The notes: a model not told the origin generated them from the sequence alone. Positions 53,354 to 62,680 are shown, counted from the stretch's first letter. The stretch: 64,000 bases of DNA from an uncultured Acidiferrobacteraceae bacterium (GCA_913009895.1 CAJVXY010000001.1:158437-222436); one strand, 5' to 3'. Numbers and translations: made by a program.

Positions 53354-54409
53354 ATGGAAAACCTGAAAACCACACTCATCGGCACCCTGCTGGAGGCACA
53401 CTTGTGTTACACCAACAGCAATGCAGCCCGTGGCCATGAGCTGCTGAGCGATGGATTGGCCAGTGCCCGAGAAATAGAATTCACTACGTTTGGCTGCCTG
53501 CCAAACAAAATTATGGCCCAACTCTGCGCCCGAGCCCTGGTCGAGAATATCGAGATAGATTTTGTTCGTAGCTTAATCCTGAAAAATAGACTGGATTCCA
53601 TTACTGGCCGGGCCGTTGCAAAATGGCCTGTGCCTGTCAAAATTTACTCATTGGGCCGGTTCACCGTTACAGTCAATGGCGCACCCCTGGCTGGGAAAGG
53701 TAAGGCCCAGCGCAAGCCAGTTGAGTTACTCCAGGCCATTATTGCCCTGGGCGGTCGTGACGTGTGTATCCAGAAAATTTGCGATTGCGTCTGGCCGGAC
53801 GTGGAGGGCGATGCCGCATATCAAAATTTTACCGTGACCCTGTTTCGACTGCGCAAATTGATTGGAAATGATGCGATTACCTTGCAGGATCGGAGGGTGA
53901 CCCTGGACAGTAGACAGTGTTGGGTCGATGTCTGGGACCTGGATCGACTGGTGGGCAAGTTAGAAGGACTGGGTAATCATTTTTCACTGTCTTATGATGA
54001 GATAACCGAAACCATGGATCGCATCCTGACGCTTTATAATGGCCCTTTCCTGGGCGAAGGCGAGGTCAACAGCTGGTCCTTATCGTTACGAGAGCGCCTG
54101 CGTAGTCGTTTTATCAGGGTATTGATGGTCGTGGGTCGAACCTATGAACAAATGGACTACTGCGACGAAGCAATAATTATTTATCAGAAGGCGCTTGAGC
54201 TGGACCCCCTGGCAGAGGAATTTCACCAGCGATTAATAAGCTGTCTGGCGAACCTGGGCAGATATGCCGAGGGGATTGCGGCCTTCAAACGTTGTGAGCA
54301 GGTGTTAGTGTCATTGTTGCGGGTAAAACCTGCTCTGGAGACCCTGGCAATCTACAAAGAATTGCAAAAACAACAAGCGCCTGAGCTGCACGTAGTAAGT
54401 AGTCACTGA
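53354..54409 (+). CDS. BTAD-domain transcriptional regulator
   Basis: A 351-aa protein. Residues about 95-190 form a winged helix of the OmpR/SARP type (VKIYSLGRFTVTVNGAPL, NFTVTLFRLRKLIG), and 195-345 the bacterial transcriptional activator (BTAD) helical domain (YQKALELDPLAEEFHQRLISCL). The first 90 residues resemble the C-terminal part of a larger MalT/SARP-like regulator. The ATG at 53354 has GGGAGA in front; the open frame begins 72 bp earlier. Target genes are unknown. Confidence 0.85.
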   Translation: MENLKTTLIGTLLEAHLCYTNSNAARGHELLSDGLASAREIEFTTFGCLPNKIMAQLCARALVENIEIDFVRSLILKNRLDSITGRAVAKWPVPVKIYSLGRFTVTVNGAPLAGKGKAQRKPVELLQAIIALGGRDVCIQKICDCVWPDVEGDAAYQNFTVTLFRLRKLIGNDAITLQDRRVTLDSRQCWVDVWDLDRLVGKLEGLGNHFSLSYDEITETMDRILTLYNGPFLGEGEVNSWSLSLRERLRSRFIRVLMVVGRTYEQMDYCDEAIIIYQKALELDPLAEEFHQRLISCLANLGRYAEGIAAFKRCEQVLVSLLRVKPALETLAIYKELQKQQAPELHVVSSH

Positions 54410-54470
54410 CAACCAGTAGACCTAAACAGGGTTTCTCCCTGGACTTAAGGCTAAACATCTATTTTTTGTC

Positions 54471-54496
54471 AAAAAAAGGCCCCGCACAAGCGGGGC
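54471..54496 (-). terminator. Intrinsic terminator, possibly bidirectional
   Basis: Stem GCCCCGC/GCGGGGC (54479-54485 and 54490-54496), 4-nt loop; seven T residues follow on the minus strand (54471-54477). It lies after the YkgJ-like gene remnant and between two convergent genes. Confidence 0.85.
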
Positions 54497-54539
54497 TTAT
54501 TAAATCCTCTAACCACAAATTATTATTATAATTCCTTCG

Positions 54540-55317
54540 CTATTTGTCTTTCTTGTCTTTTTTTGCAGCCGCAGCATGGTCGGCTTGTAACTCAGCCGCC
54601 GCTTTTAATTCTTTGGCCCGGGTTTTCATGCGCTCGTTTCGCTTATCCCAGGCACCTTCCTTTTGTTTGACCGTTTCTTCGCCAAACAATACATGGCGCA
54701 TAAATTCAGCACCAGATTTCACGACTTCCAGTTGGTCAGTTTTCAGCTTTTCCAGCAATTCAGGGTCAATTTCGTAGTTTTCATGAAATTGTTCACTGGT
54801 GACAAAGTTCTGGAACTGGTCCACGTTATAACTGGCCATGAAAAACAGTTGCAGGCTCATTTCCGAGGGTTTGCCGATGGTGGGTCCGGCTGATTTCTTT
54901 TTCAAGATCAGGCGTCGCCATTCCCGGGTCAAGGGGTCGTGCTCTTCCAGGCCTTGTTCCTTGCGATACTCGGCAATGGTCTGGGTTTTATTTTCCTGGT
55001 GCCCAAGGCAAGGATCTTCTTCAACCAGGGCATAATTTTTTTCATCACCGACCGCGTCTTTTTTGCGCAGCGACAGTAAACCCAGGGGATAGTATCGACA
55101 GGCCGTGGGCCGATTCTCGTAAATACTACAACCCTCATCATTCATAAACTGGCAAGCACTACCACCCTCTACAGGCTTGAGTTTGACGCCAGGGGTTTTA
55201 TGGCCTTCAAGCTCGCGTAGGCACGGTGTACTTGTTTAGCAGCTCTGAGGAGTTGATATCCAGCCTGAGCTTCATTCTATACAGGTCATAAGGTGTCAGG
55301 GCGATATCCTTGTGACA
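54540..55317 (-). pseudogene. Decayed YkgJ-family cysteine-cluster protein gene
   Basis: An open frame of 201 codons (54540-55145) starts at an ATG inside the domain: it reads GCSIYENRPTACRYYPLG, the second half of a YkgJ (CxxxCxxCC-type) domain, then a long charged C-terminal tail. The same frame extends upstream without a start as GHKTPGVKLKPVEGGSACQF. Further upstream another frame reads FRCHKDIALTPYDLYRMKLR and ends NKYTVPTRA-stop at 55207. So a one-base shift lies near 55210-55235, and the family's usual CFxxCC motif between FRCHKD and IALTPYD is missing. I read it as an inactive gene; a non-cut version would start near 55340. Confidence 0.75.
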
Positions 55318-55433
55318 GCGAAACTTAACAAGGAGTTAACGCGATCTTAATTATATAAAATCCAGACAAAACCTGTATAAAATTACTGGCTTTGCCTGGA
55401 TCTGGATTTGAAGCTATGAATTAAGGCTCATGT

Positions 55434-56618
55434 CTAAAGACTTTGGTAGTAGTCGATCAGGATCTTGGCTACTTCAGGACGAGAAAATTCCTTGGGTGGC
55501 GCCTGGCCCTTGCCAAGCATTTCACGAACCTTGGTGCCTGACAACAGAACGAAGTCTTCTTTTTCGTGGTCAGGCGCTTCGCGCATCATGACGACCTTGT
55601 TTAGTTTCTTGGACCAGGCAGTGTGGTCAGCCTCAAAGATTTCGATTTCCATGGCGCCGGCAGGCACCTCTTCCTGAAAAATGGTTTGAGCATCGAAGGC
55701 GCCGTAATAGTCACCGACACCAGCGTGGTCACGACCAATGATGAAATGGGTGGCCCCCATATTTTGGCGGAAATAAGCGTGTAAAACCGCCTCACGTGGG
55801 CCAGCATAGAGCATATCAAAACCGTAACCGGTTACCATGACACTATTGGGCGGGAAATACAGCTCAACCATTTTACGAATGGCCGCGTCACGTACCGGTG
55901 CCGGGATATCGCCGGGTTTCAGTTTGCCCAGTAACATGTGGATCACCAGGCCATCACAACCCAGGCGATCCATGGCCATGTGGCACAGTTCTTCATGGGC
56001 AAGGTGCATCGGGTTGCGCGTCTGGAAGGCAACAATTTTTTTCCAGCCATGTTCCTTGATCTCGTTTCGAATTTCGACCGCGGTACGGAAGGTATCCGGG
56101 AATTCAGTGATGAAGTAACTAAAGTTCAGGACCCGGATAGGGCCAGAAACTGCCGTGCGACCCTGGGTATTAAACGGTTTAACACCAGGATGGTCCATGT
56201 CATCGGTACGGTAAACCCTGTCGGTCATGATTTTCATTTGTGCATCCGAGACTTCTTCAATTGCCTCAACATCCATGACCGCAAGCACGGGATTACCGTC
56301 CACATTGGGGTCACGTAAGGCGATGCGTTTGGCATCTTTAATGGCACTGGCATCTTTGAGCAGACACAGTACCGGTACCGGGAAAAATGAGCCGTCAGTG
56401 AGGGTCATTTTTTCGGCAGCGCCCATGGCATCGGCAATATTCATGAAACCTTTGAGCGGGTTAAAGTAGCCACCGCCCATCATGACCGCGTTACCCGCAG
56501 CTTGTGAGCTAATGATGACCGAGGGCAGTGATTCTGCTTCTTTGGTCAGTTTGGTACGCTCGGCATCGTCATAAACGAAACGTGGTTGTAATTCATCGGA
56601 TCCTATTGGCTTAATCAT
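55434..56618 (-). CDS. sat: Dissimilatory ATP sulfurylase Sat
   Basis: A 394-aa protein of the Sat (not CysDN) type. It has the QTRNPMHLAHE motif (HxxH nucleotide-binding), the GRDHAGVGDYYG motif and the C-terminal FSRPEVAKILIDYYQSL. In the oxidative direction it makes ATP and sulfate from APS and pyrophosphate, the step after AprBA. The ATG at 56618 follows AGAGGAAA; the frame extends 38 codons further with no homology. It stands apart from aprMBA by about 30 kb, as in many sulfur oxidisers. Confidence 0.95.
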   Translation of the reverse strand: MIKPIGSDELQPRFVYDDAERTKLTKEAESLPSVIISSQAAGNAVMMGGGYFNPLKGFMNIADAMGAAEKMTLTDGSFFPVPVLCLLKDASAIKDAKRIALRDPNVDGNPVLAVMDVEAIEEVSDAQMKIMTDRVYRTDDMDHPGVKPFNTQGRTAVSGPIRVLNFSYFITEFPDTFRTAVEIRNEIKEHGWKKIVAFQTRNPMHLAHEELCHMAMDRLGCDGLVIHMLLGKLKPGDIPAPVRDAAIRKMVELYFPPNSVMVTGYGFDMLYAGPREAVLHAYFRQNMGATHFIIGRDHAGVGDYYGAFDAQTIFQEEVPAGAMEIEIFEADHTAWSKKLNKVVMMREAPDHEKEDFVLLSGTKVREMLGKGQAPPKEFSRPEVAKILIDYYQSL

Positions 56619-56989
56619 TCTGGTTTCCTCTTTCTTTAATGGTCGGCACTTTCCTGGACTAATTTGGCTTAAGTAAATTTTGGTCTCAAACCAGGCGTTA
56701 GAGACGTAGTCGCTCTCAAGACGCAGTCCCAAGCGTGATTTGCCTGAAACGGCCCTGGAAAATAGCCTGGGGCCGGATTTCGAAGAAACGCAAATATATA
56801 ACAGACTGCTAGTGGGGCATAATCGGTAAATTTATATGGTCATAGATTGATCCGGTTAGAGAGGAACTTTTTTGTTGGAATCGTTCTAAGTTTTTGATTG
56901 ACTTGGCCCTAAGCCGGGAATTGGCCAGAGTCGGATATACTGCCGGAAAAATCGGCTTACGGGAGCAGGCACAAAAATTTTTTTAGTTT
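56619..56989. other. 371-bp divergent region between sat and moaD
   Basis: No gene recognised. There are short GTCTC/GAGAC and GGCC inverted repeats and several possible -10 hexamers (for instance TATACT near 56937), none with a fitting -35. Likely the two promoters of sat and moaDE. Confidence 0.4.
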
Positions 56990-57220
56990 ATGAGTATAAA
57001 AGTCAAATATTTCGCTTCAATTCGTGAGGCCCTTGGCCGTAGTGAGGACGAACTGGCGGCAAGGCCAGGCATGACGGTTGACCAGGTTTGGCAAACCTCG
57101 GCGCAAATCGCTGTGCCCGCGAATACTATTGTCTCTGTCAATGAAGAATTCTCCCATTGGCAGCAGTTCGTCTCCGATGGTGATGAAGTGGCTTTTTTCC
57201 CACCGGTAACAGGGGGCTGA
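56990..57220 (+). CDS. moaD: Molybdopterin synthase sulfur-carrier subunit MoaD
   Basis: A 76-aa ubiquitin-fold protein ending in the double glycine FFPPVTGG that is thiocarboxylated for sulfur transfer. It works with MoaE to convert cyclic pyranopterin monophosphate to molybdopterin. It lies directly before moaE. Confidence 0.95.
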   Translation: MSIKVKYFASIREALGRSEDELAARPGMTVDQVWQTSAQIAVPANTIVSVNEEFSHWQQFVSDGDEVAFFPPVTGG

Positions 57221-57223
57221 GTG

Positions 57224-57652
57224 ATGGTTATCGTCAGTGAAAAGGCCTTTCAGCCCTGGCAGGTGCTGGCAGACTACGAGTCGCAACGGGCCGGTTTGCA
57301 GGGGCAGATCGGCGCCTCGGCAGTATTCGTGGGTACCATGCGCACCGTGAACCAGGGACGTACTATCGAAGCTATGACTTTGGAGCATTATCCCGGCATG
57401 ACCGAAAAGTATTTAAAACTGGTTTGTAGTGAGGCCGGGGAAAAATGGCAAATCCTGGACAGTTTTGTCCAACATCGTTACGGCCGCATTTTACCCGATG
57501 AGCCCATTGTGCTGGTCGCAGTCTGGTCGCAACATCGGGATAGTGCTTTTAAAGCCTGTCGCTATATCATCGATGAACTCAAGACCCGGGCCCCGTTTTG
57601 GAAACAGGAACAAACTGGAGAAGGCTCGCACTGGGTAGAAAAAAATACCTAG
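57224..57652 (+). CDS. moaE: Molybdopterin synthase catalytic subunit MoaE
   Basis: A 142-aa protein with the MoaE motifs AVFVGTMR, TLEHYPGMTEK and the catalytic lysines in RAPFWKQE. ATG at 57224; a GTG 3 bp earlier is possible. The gap to moaD is 3 bp, so they are coupled. The cofactor may serve molybdenum enzymes of sulfur oxidation (for example SoeABC-type sulfite dehydrogenase), but none is in view. Confidence 0.95.
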   Translation: MVIVSEKAFQPWQVLADYESQRAGLQGQIGASAVFVGTMRTVNQGRTIEAMTLEHYPGMTEKYLKLVCSEAGEKWQILDSFVQHRYGRILPDEPIVLVAVWSQHRDSAFKACRYIIDELKTRAPFWKQEQTGEGSHWVEKNT

Positions 57653-57658
57653 CTGTTT

Positions 57659-58276
57659 TTACTTTTTCTTGGTCGGTTTTGTAGTAGCTGTGGCGGCCTG
57701 TTTCCGCTTTACAATTCGGAAGCGTTCCAGGTCAGCGGCATACTTTTTCTTGAGTGCGACCTGTTCTTCTCGTTTGCCTTTAATGACAGCCCGGTGGGTG
57801 GCCAGTTGCGCTTCGGTTCGTTTGATTTGTTTTTCATCGACACCGGTTTTTTTCTGCCGTTCCAGGGTTTTTTCCAGGGAAGTCAGGGTTGCCTTGCTGG
57901 CCGTGATGGAATTTTCAAGTTGGGATATTTTCCGGTCGCGGATATAGATGATGTCTTTTTCAAGACCATAAGTGGCTAGAAGTAGCTGATCCTTTCTGTC
58001 CTGTTCTTCCTGCAGTTTTTTCTGGCGCGCCTCCCCGGCTTTTTTGCCTGCCATATTGGCAAGCTCCTCTTCTGTCGGGGGCGCCGCCTGTTCTCCGGTT
58101 TTGGTGCCACTGGTATTCATCTCAATGACCTTGGACTGGGCGCAGGACTCGTCGGCGCGATCGCCATAATGCCAACGCCCCTGGGCATCTTTACATTTTT
58201 TGATGCCGGCGGCGTGAATTTGGCCAAAACTAAATAGCGCAAGAAATAGGACAATAACAAGAACTTTAGCTTTCAT
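57659..58276 (-). CDS. DUF4124-type secreted coiled-coil protein
   Basis: A 205-aa protein with signal peptide (MKAKVLVIVLFLALFSFGQIHA region), a short DUF4124-like motif (IKKCKDAQGRWHYGD) and a long charged coiled coil (about 75-190) ending in a lysine-rich tail. The ATG at 58276 starts the signal peptide; an upstream ATG in frame adds nine residues. DUF4124 proteins are periplasmic, of unknown role. It is convergent with moaE. Confidence 0.8.
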   Translation of the reverse strand: MKAKVLVIVLFLALFSFGQIHAAGIKKCKDAQGRWHYGDRADESCAQSKVIEMNTSGTKTGEQAAPPTEEELANMAGKKAGEARQKKLQEEQDRKDQLLLATYGLEKDIIYIRDRKISQLENSITASKATLTSLEKTLERQKKTGVDEKQIKRTEAQLATHRAVIKGKREEQVALKKKYAADLERFRIVKRKQAATATTKPTKKK

Positions 58277-58380
58277 GGTGTGACCCTGAATTTGATATAA
58301 CATAGCCCTTAAAATAGGTTCTCGGGCCTATTGCTGTCAATGTTTAACTGTGCATTTTATCGGATAGTTGGACTGGGTAG

Positions 58381-58578
58381 ATCAATTCCTGTTGTTTTTC
58401 GGTCTTTGTCGGTGGCGGGGCCGGGTTAATCCAGTTTCACGTGCTTATTTTCCTGGGTTTGAGTTTTGCGGTTGCCCTGGGTCCGGGTGCCCATGCCGCA
58501 ATTACCAAAGGCAGCCGGTGGATAAAAAAGACTTATGAAGTAATTACGATAGTAATCGGTATTAAGCTATTGTTTTGA
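58381..58578 (+). pseudogene. 3' remnant of a TSUP/YfcA-like permease gene
   Basis: Between two genes, one plus-strand frame of 65 codons without a good start (GTG at 58441 inside) reads FLGLSFAVALGPGAHAAITKGSRWIKK, then TIVIGIKLLF-stop. It resembles the last helices of TSUP-family permeases (GARLAIRKG...KLL type). The preceding codons (VGGGAGLIQFH) also fit a hydrophobic segment. I see it as the end of a deleted transporter gene. Confidence 0.45.
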
Positions 58579-58777
58579 AATGCACCAGTTTTTCAGCTTC
58601 ACTATATTGGCATTACGTGGCATTGGGTTTAAAATATAGCCTTGACCAGTAATTATTATTGGGTTAGATAGACAGATCGGGGGACTAAAAACGGTAATTT
58701 TCAATTGTGGTTTTTAGTTGAGCGGGATGGGTTCTTTACCTGTTTCGCTAAAAATATTTGCACGGGGTGAGAGCAGC

Positions 58778-59158
58778 ATGACGAAACGACGGACACTGGA
58801 CGATATCAATCAATTACCTAAAACCATTGAACGCGATGCTGTTCATATGGGCAATATTGAAGGCATGGATAATTATCTTGTCCATGGCCAGGTCTTTGGT
58901 GATAGCGATGTCCAGGGAACACTCATGTTGTCTGACAATTGTGTCTGGAAGGGCAATGTTGTGGCTGACGTGGTGGTAATTAAAGGAGAAGTGACAGGCA
59001 ATATCACTGCCAGGTCAAAAATTGAATTAAGAAATACCGCCAGGATTGTCGGCAGCCTGCAAGCACCCATTATCGCTATCGAACATGGCGCTAATATCCG
59101 CGGCGATATTCATGATGATTGTTTAATCACCCATTTTGAAGAACGTCGTACCCACTGA
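58778..59158 (+). CDS. Bactofilin (polymer-forming cytoskeletal protein)
   Basis: A 126-aa protein with the bactofilin beta-helix: repeating short strands (DSDVQGTLMLSDNCVWKGNVVADVVVIKGEVTGNITA) over residues 35-120. The ATG at 58778 is preceded by GAGAG; the open frame reaches 20 codons further. Bactofilins form filaments that place cell-wall and polar machinery. Confidence 0.85.
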   Translation: MTKRRTLDDINQLPKTIERDAVHMGNIEGMDNYLVHGQVFGDSDVQGTLMLSDNCVWKGNVVADVVVIKGEVTGNITARSKIELRNTARIVGSLQAPIIAIEHGANIRGDIHDDCLITHFEERRTH

Positions 59159-59219
59159 GCCCGGATTTACCAGGAACGTAATCAGTCCAGCAAGGTAAAA
59201 CAATCGAAATTACGGCAAG

Positions 59220-59867
59220 TCAGGCGCCATATTGTTGGCTATAGTCTTCGATTGCCTGCATGTGAGCAACAGACTCATTTGATCCGGCAAGAAAATCCTT
59301 AAGTGTGTCCAGGCTGACAATGTGGTGTACCGTCAGGTGGCAGGCTTCTTCAACTTCGTTAACTGCTGATTTTTTACCGGCACCCCGTTCTTGCCGATCA
59401 AGGGCAATTAAAACACCTGTTGGTGTTGCGCCCTGAGCCTTGATTGTGACCACCGCCTCTTTAACGGACAGACCAGCGGAAATAACATCATCAATAATAA
59501 GTACCTTTCCCGCCAGGGGTGCGCCGACAATAATCCCGCCCTCGGCGTGGGTTTTGACCTCTTTGCGATTAAATGCATAGGGTAAATCCCGGCCGTGTTG
59601 TTCTGACAGGGCGATGGTAAATGCTGCTGCCAGCGGGATCCCCTTGTAAGCCGGGCCGTAAACCATATCGAAATCAATGCCTGATTCAATGGCTGCCTGG
59701 GCATAAAAATTTCCCAATTTCGCCAGTTTGGCCCCGGTATTAAAAAGCCCGGCGTTAAAGAAATAGGGGCTAATGCGCCCGGATTTGAGTGTGAACTGGC
59801 CAAAGCGAATTGCCCCGATGTCCAGGGCAAAGGTTAAAAATTCATGTTGAAATTTTTTAATAGCCAT
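59220..59867 (-). CDS. pyrE: Orotate phosphoribosyltransferase PyrE
   Basis: A 215-aa protein with the phosphoribosyltransferase PRPP motif VLIIDDVISAG and the flexible-loop segment NRKEVKTHAEGG, both typical of PyrE. It makes OMP in pyrimidine synthesis. It is divergent from the ExoIII/Crc-like gene, the same arrangement as pyrE-crc in Pseudomonas. Confidence 0.97.
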   Translation of the reverse strand: MAIKKFQHEFLTFALDIGAIRFGQFTLKSGRISPYFFNAGLFNTGAKLAKLGNFYAQAAIESGIDFDMVYGPAYKGIPLAAAFTIALSEQHGRDLPYAFNRKEVKTHAEGGIIVGAPLAGKVLIIDDVISAGLSVKEAVVTIKAQGATPTGVLIALDRQERGAGKKSAVNEVEEACHLTVHHIVSLDTLKDFLAGSNESVAHMQAIEDYSQQYGA

Positions 59868-60077
59868 AAGCGGTAACGAGGCAAGGTCTTAATTTGTTCA
59901 GTTGTCCAGTCAATTGCCATCCGGATTTCCAGCAAAGTTGCTGTAGAATATTATTCCGGTATTCTCATGCACATCCATAATCAAAACAACAACTATCAAC
60001 ACTAATAAATAAATAATCGATGGATAAATAGTTTCTCAAAATTTTTGATTCTCAAAGTTTAAGGGCTCCCGAATTAT

Positions 60078-60854
60078 ATGCGAATAATTACTGCAAATTT
60101 AAATGGTATCCGTGCCGCTGCCAAAAAGGGGTTTTTCCCCTGGATGATGGCCCAGGATGCGGACGTGATTTGTCTGCAAGAACTCAAGGCCCAGGTAGAT
60201 CAACTGACCCGTGAAATGCTGGCACCGGAAGGCTATCACGGATATTTTCATGATGCCGAGAAGAAGGGTTATAGCGGCGTGGGTATTTACACCAGGAGAC
60301 AACCTGACCGGGTTAAGGTTGGCCTGGGCTGGTCTGAGATTGATTCTGAAGGAAGATACTTGCAGGCAGATTTCGGCAATGTCAGCGTTATCTCGTTATA
60401 CCTGCCTTCGGGCTCAAGTAGCGAAGAACGGCAGCAATTTAAGTATGATTTTATGAATCGTTTTATGCTGTTCCTGCAGGCACAACGCCACGATGGCCGG
60501 GAATATATTGTTTGTGGTGACTGGAATATTGCCCATAAAGAAATCGACCTGAAGAACTGGAAAAGTAACCAAAAGAATTCCGGTTTTCTGCCTGAAGAAA
60601 GGGCGTGGCTGACAAAATTATTTGATGAAGTGGGTTATGTAGATGTGTTCAGGAACATTAACCAGGAAGAAAATCAATATACATGGTGGTCAAATCGGGG
60701 TCAGGCCTGGGCAAAAAATGTCGGTTGGCGTCTTGATTACCAGATAACCACACCCGAGATAGCAAAAACTGCAAAGTCCGAATCTATTTATAAAGATGAA
60801 CGCTTTTCAGATCACTCACCGTTGATTATTGATTATGATTACGAGCTCGGATAG
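60078..60854 (+). CDS. Exodeoxyribonuclease III of the Crc lineage
   Basis: A 258-aa endonuclease/exonuclease/phosphatase-fold protein. It aligns by eye along its length with Pseudomonas Crc (SGVGIYTRRQPD, GRYLQADFGNVSV, GFLPEERAWL, WWSNRGQAW and the IIDYDYEL end), and has the same neighbour, pyrE. Unlike Crc it keeps the nuclease residues: E in LQELK, D and N in GDWNIAH, D in WRLDYQ and DH in FSDHSP. So it is probably an active AP endonuclease/3' exonuclease (xthA type), not a translational repressor. Confidence 0.88.
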   Translation: MRIITANLNGIRAAAKKGFFPWMMAQDADVICLQELKAQVDQLTREMLAPEGYHGYFHDAEKKGYSGVGIYTRRQPDRVKVGLGWSEIDSEGRYLQADFGNVSVISLYLPSGSSSEERQQFKYDFMNRFMLFLQAQRHDGREYIVCGDWNIAHKEIDLKNWKSNQKNSGFLPEERAWLTKLFDEVGYVDVFRNINQEENQYTWWSNRGQAWAKNVGWRLDYQITTPEIAKTAKSESIYKDERFSDHSPLIIDYDYELG

Positions 60855-62190
60855 CTCCAAACACAACTGGTCCGAGGCAATCGCGATTTATACGCGGCCG
60901 CGGGTGATCGGCATGTTTTTTCTTGGTTTTGTTGCCGGACTACCCTTTCCACTGGTATTTGCAACTTTGGCACTGTGGTTACGTTCGGTAGATATCGAAC
61001 GTGCGACCATTGGTTTTTTTGCCTGGATTGGTATTACTTATTCTATAAAATTTCTTTGGGCCCCGGTGATGGACCGGCTGCCGTTACCAGGATTAACAAA
61101 AAAATTTGGCCAACGCCGCAGCTGGATATTACTGGCGCAGGCCGGGATCATAAGCGGTTTAATCGGCATGTCTTTTACTGATCCGGCGACTCATCTTGTC
61201 ACCATGGCACTGTTTGCATTTCTGGTGGCGTTTTCTTCGGCGACCCAGGATGTTGCTATTGACGCCTATCGTATTGAAGCAGTAGAGATGGACTGGCAAG
61301 GTGCGATGGCTGCCATGTATCAGGCGGGGTGGCGCATAGGTGCGCAGTTGGTGGCGGGTGCGGTCGCACTGTATATCGCGAAGTATGCTAACTGGACGAT
61401 GGCTTATATGGCCATGGCTGCTGCAGTATTGGTCGGCGTAATTACTGTGCTCGTCATCGACGAACCCGAACACACTATTGATCGTTCAACGCTTTCCGAT
61501 GAACAGCGGGTAGTCGATTACCTGGCGCGTAGTACTCACGTTCCGGAAACCTGGCGCAAAATAACGGCATGGTTCATCGGTGCCGTAATTTGCCCCTTCA
61601 CGGATTTCTTTCGCAGGAATGCCAAACAGGCCCTGGTCATTCTTCTCTTTGTAAGCATTTATCGCATTAGTGACATCGTGCTGGGTAACATGGCCTACCC
61701 GTTTTTTTACGATCTCGGGTTTGAGCTGGATGAAATTGCCAACGTGGCAAAAATATTTGGATTCTTCATGACGTTGGCAGGCGCATTCGCCGGCGGGGTA
61801 CTGGTGGTGCGGTTTGGTATTCTGCGTATGTTGCTGGTGGGTGCGATACTGGTGGCCGCAGCCAACTTGATGTACGCGCAACTGGCAATGAGCGGTAAAA
61901 GCCTGACCGGGCTTGCGCTTGTTATCAGCGCTGACAATTTTTCAGCTGGTTTTGCCGGTTCGGCTTTTATAGCCTACTTGTCCAGCCTTACCAATAGAGC
62001 TTATACCGCAACCCAGTATGCCTTGTTTAGTTCCCTGATGACTTTGGCGCCAAAGATTATTTCGGGATTCTCCGGTGTGATTGTGGATAGTTATGGTTAT
62101 GTTAGTTTCTTTATTTATGCTTCGGTCATGGGGATTCCGGCGATTCTTTTGGTAGTTTATTTGATGAGGTTGGATCGGCTGCGGCACTGA
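60835..62190 (+). CDS. AmpG-like major facilitator permease
   Basis: A 451-aa protein with 12 transmembrane helices in the pattern of AmpG: an N-terminal GMFFLGFVAGLPFPLVFATLALWLR, an ATQDVAIDAYRIE motif in helix 5 and a central hydrophilic loop. AmpG imports anhydro-muropeptides for peptidoglycan recycling, which suits the amgK-murU genes at the other end of the window. The ATG at 60835 overlaps the nuclease gene by 20 bp. Confidence 0.88.
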   Translation: MITSSDSSKHNWSEAIAIYTRPRVIGMFFLGFVAGLPFPLVFATLALWLRSVDIERATIGFFAWIGITYSIKFLWAPVMDRLPLPGLTKKFGQRRSWILLAQAGIISGLIGMSFTDPATHLVTMALFAFLVAFSSATQDVAIDAYRIEAVEMDWQGAMAAMYQAGWRIGAQLVAGAVALYIAKYANWTMAYMAMAAAVLVGVITVLVIDEPEHTIDRSTLSDEQRVVDYLARSTHVPETWRKITAWFIGAVICPFTDFFRRNAKQALVILLFVSIYRISDIVLGNMAYPFFYDLGFELDEIANVAKIFGFFMTLAGAFAGGVLVVRFGILRMLLVGAILVAAANLMYAQLAMSGKSLTGLALVISADNFSAGFAGSAFIAYLSSLTNRAYTATQYALFSSLMTLAPKIISGFSGVIVDSYGYVSFFIYASVMGIPAILLVVYLMRLDRLRH

Positions 62191-62660
62191 TATTTATTTA
62201 ATCGGGTTCTCGCACCCGAAGGCGAGGTACTTTTGTTCCGCCTGCAGCGAGCTTTAAGCGCTATTAATCGGGTTTGGTCCCGATAGCCCAGTTACTTTCT
62301 CTTGCTTGTCCAAGAGAAAGTAACCAAAGAGAAGGACACCCGAAGACTTGTCCCTGCGGGATTCCCTCCTCAGACTCAAAAAATCCCCAAAGCGAGCTTA
62401 ACTCGGAATATCACTAACGTGATATTTGCCTCGAACAGAAAGCTCGCTTTCCGAATTTTTCTTCACCTGAGTCGGCAGCGTCCACGGGGGGTTAAAACAA
62501 GAGACCAAGCAATTGTTCTCGCTCAAGTGTAGTCATTTAAGTAAACTGTATCAGCGTCCACTTTGCAGCGAAAGCAGCCGGTCGTATTGACCTAGCCCTT
62601 TTAAGTACTGAATGGCAAAATGTTAAGAATGGCTATATTTTCTGAACTAGACGGAACGCC
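62191..62660. repeat. Extragenic repeat-rich region
   Basis: Non-coding in my view. It holds a 14-bp perfect inverted repeat with 6-nt loop (62291-62304 and 62311-62324, core TTACTTTCTCTTG), two small ATCGGGT hairpins (62202-62219 and 62268-62283) and an AATATCAC/GTGATATT hairpin (about 62409-62428). The pattern of an AGAAAGTAACCAAAGAGAAGG block after a hairpin is a repeat type met widely between genes in proteobacteria; short apparent proteins from it are artefacts. Confidence 0.55.
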
Positions 62661-62680
62661 GCCTAACGTACTGTTAGGGC
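62661..62680. other. Left cassette boundary, attC-like remnant
   Basis: GCCTAAC, five bases, then GTTAGGGC. GTTAGGGC is the exact complement of the GCCCTAAC that opens the attC-like site at the end of the TIR gene, as expected for the leading edge of an integron cassette and its own outer box. The cassette would run from T62674 to G63660. Confidence 0.6.

Noticed and set aside
62302..62532. 76-codon plus-strand frame before the TIR gene
   Set aside because: It is read from an extragenic repeat with hairpins; such frames are a known artefact.
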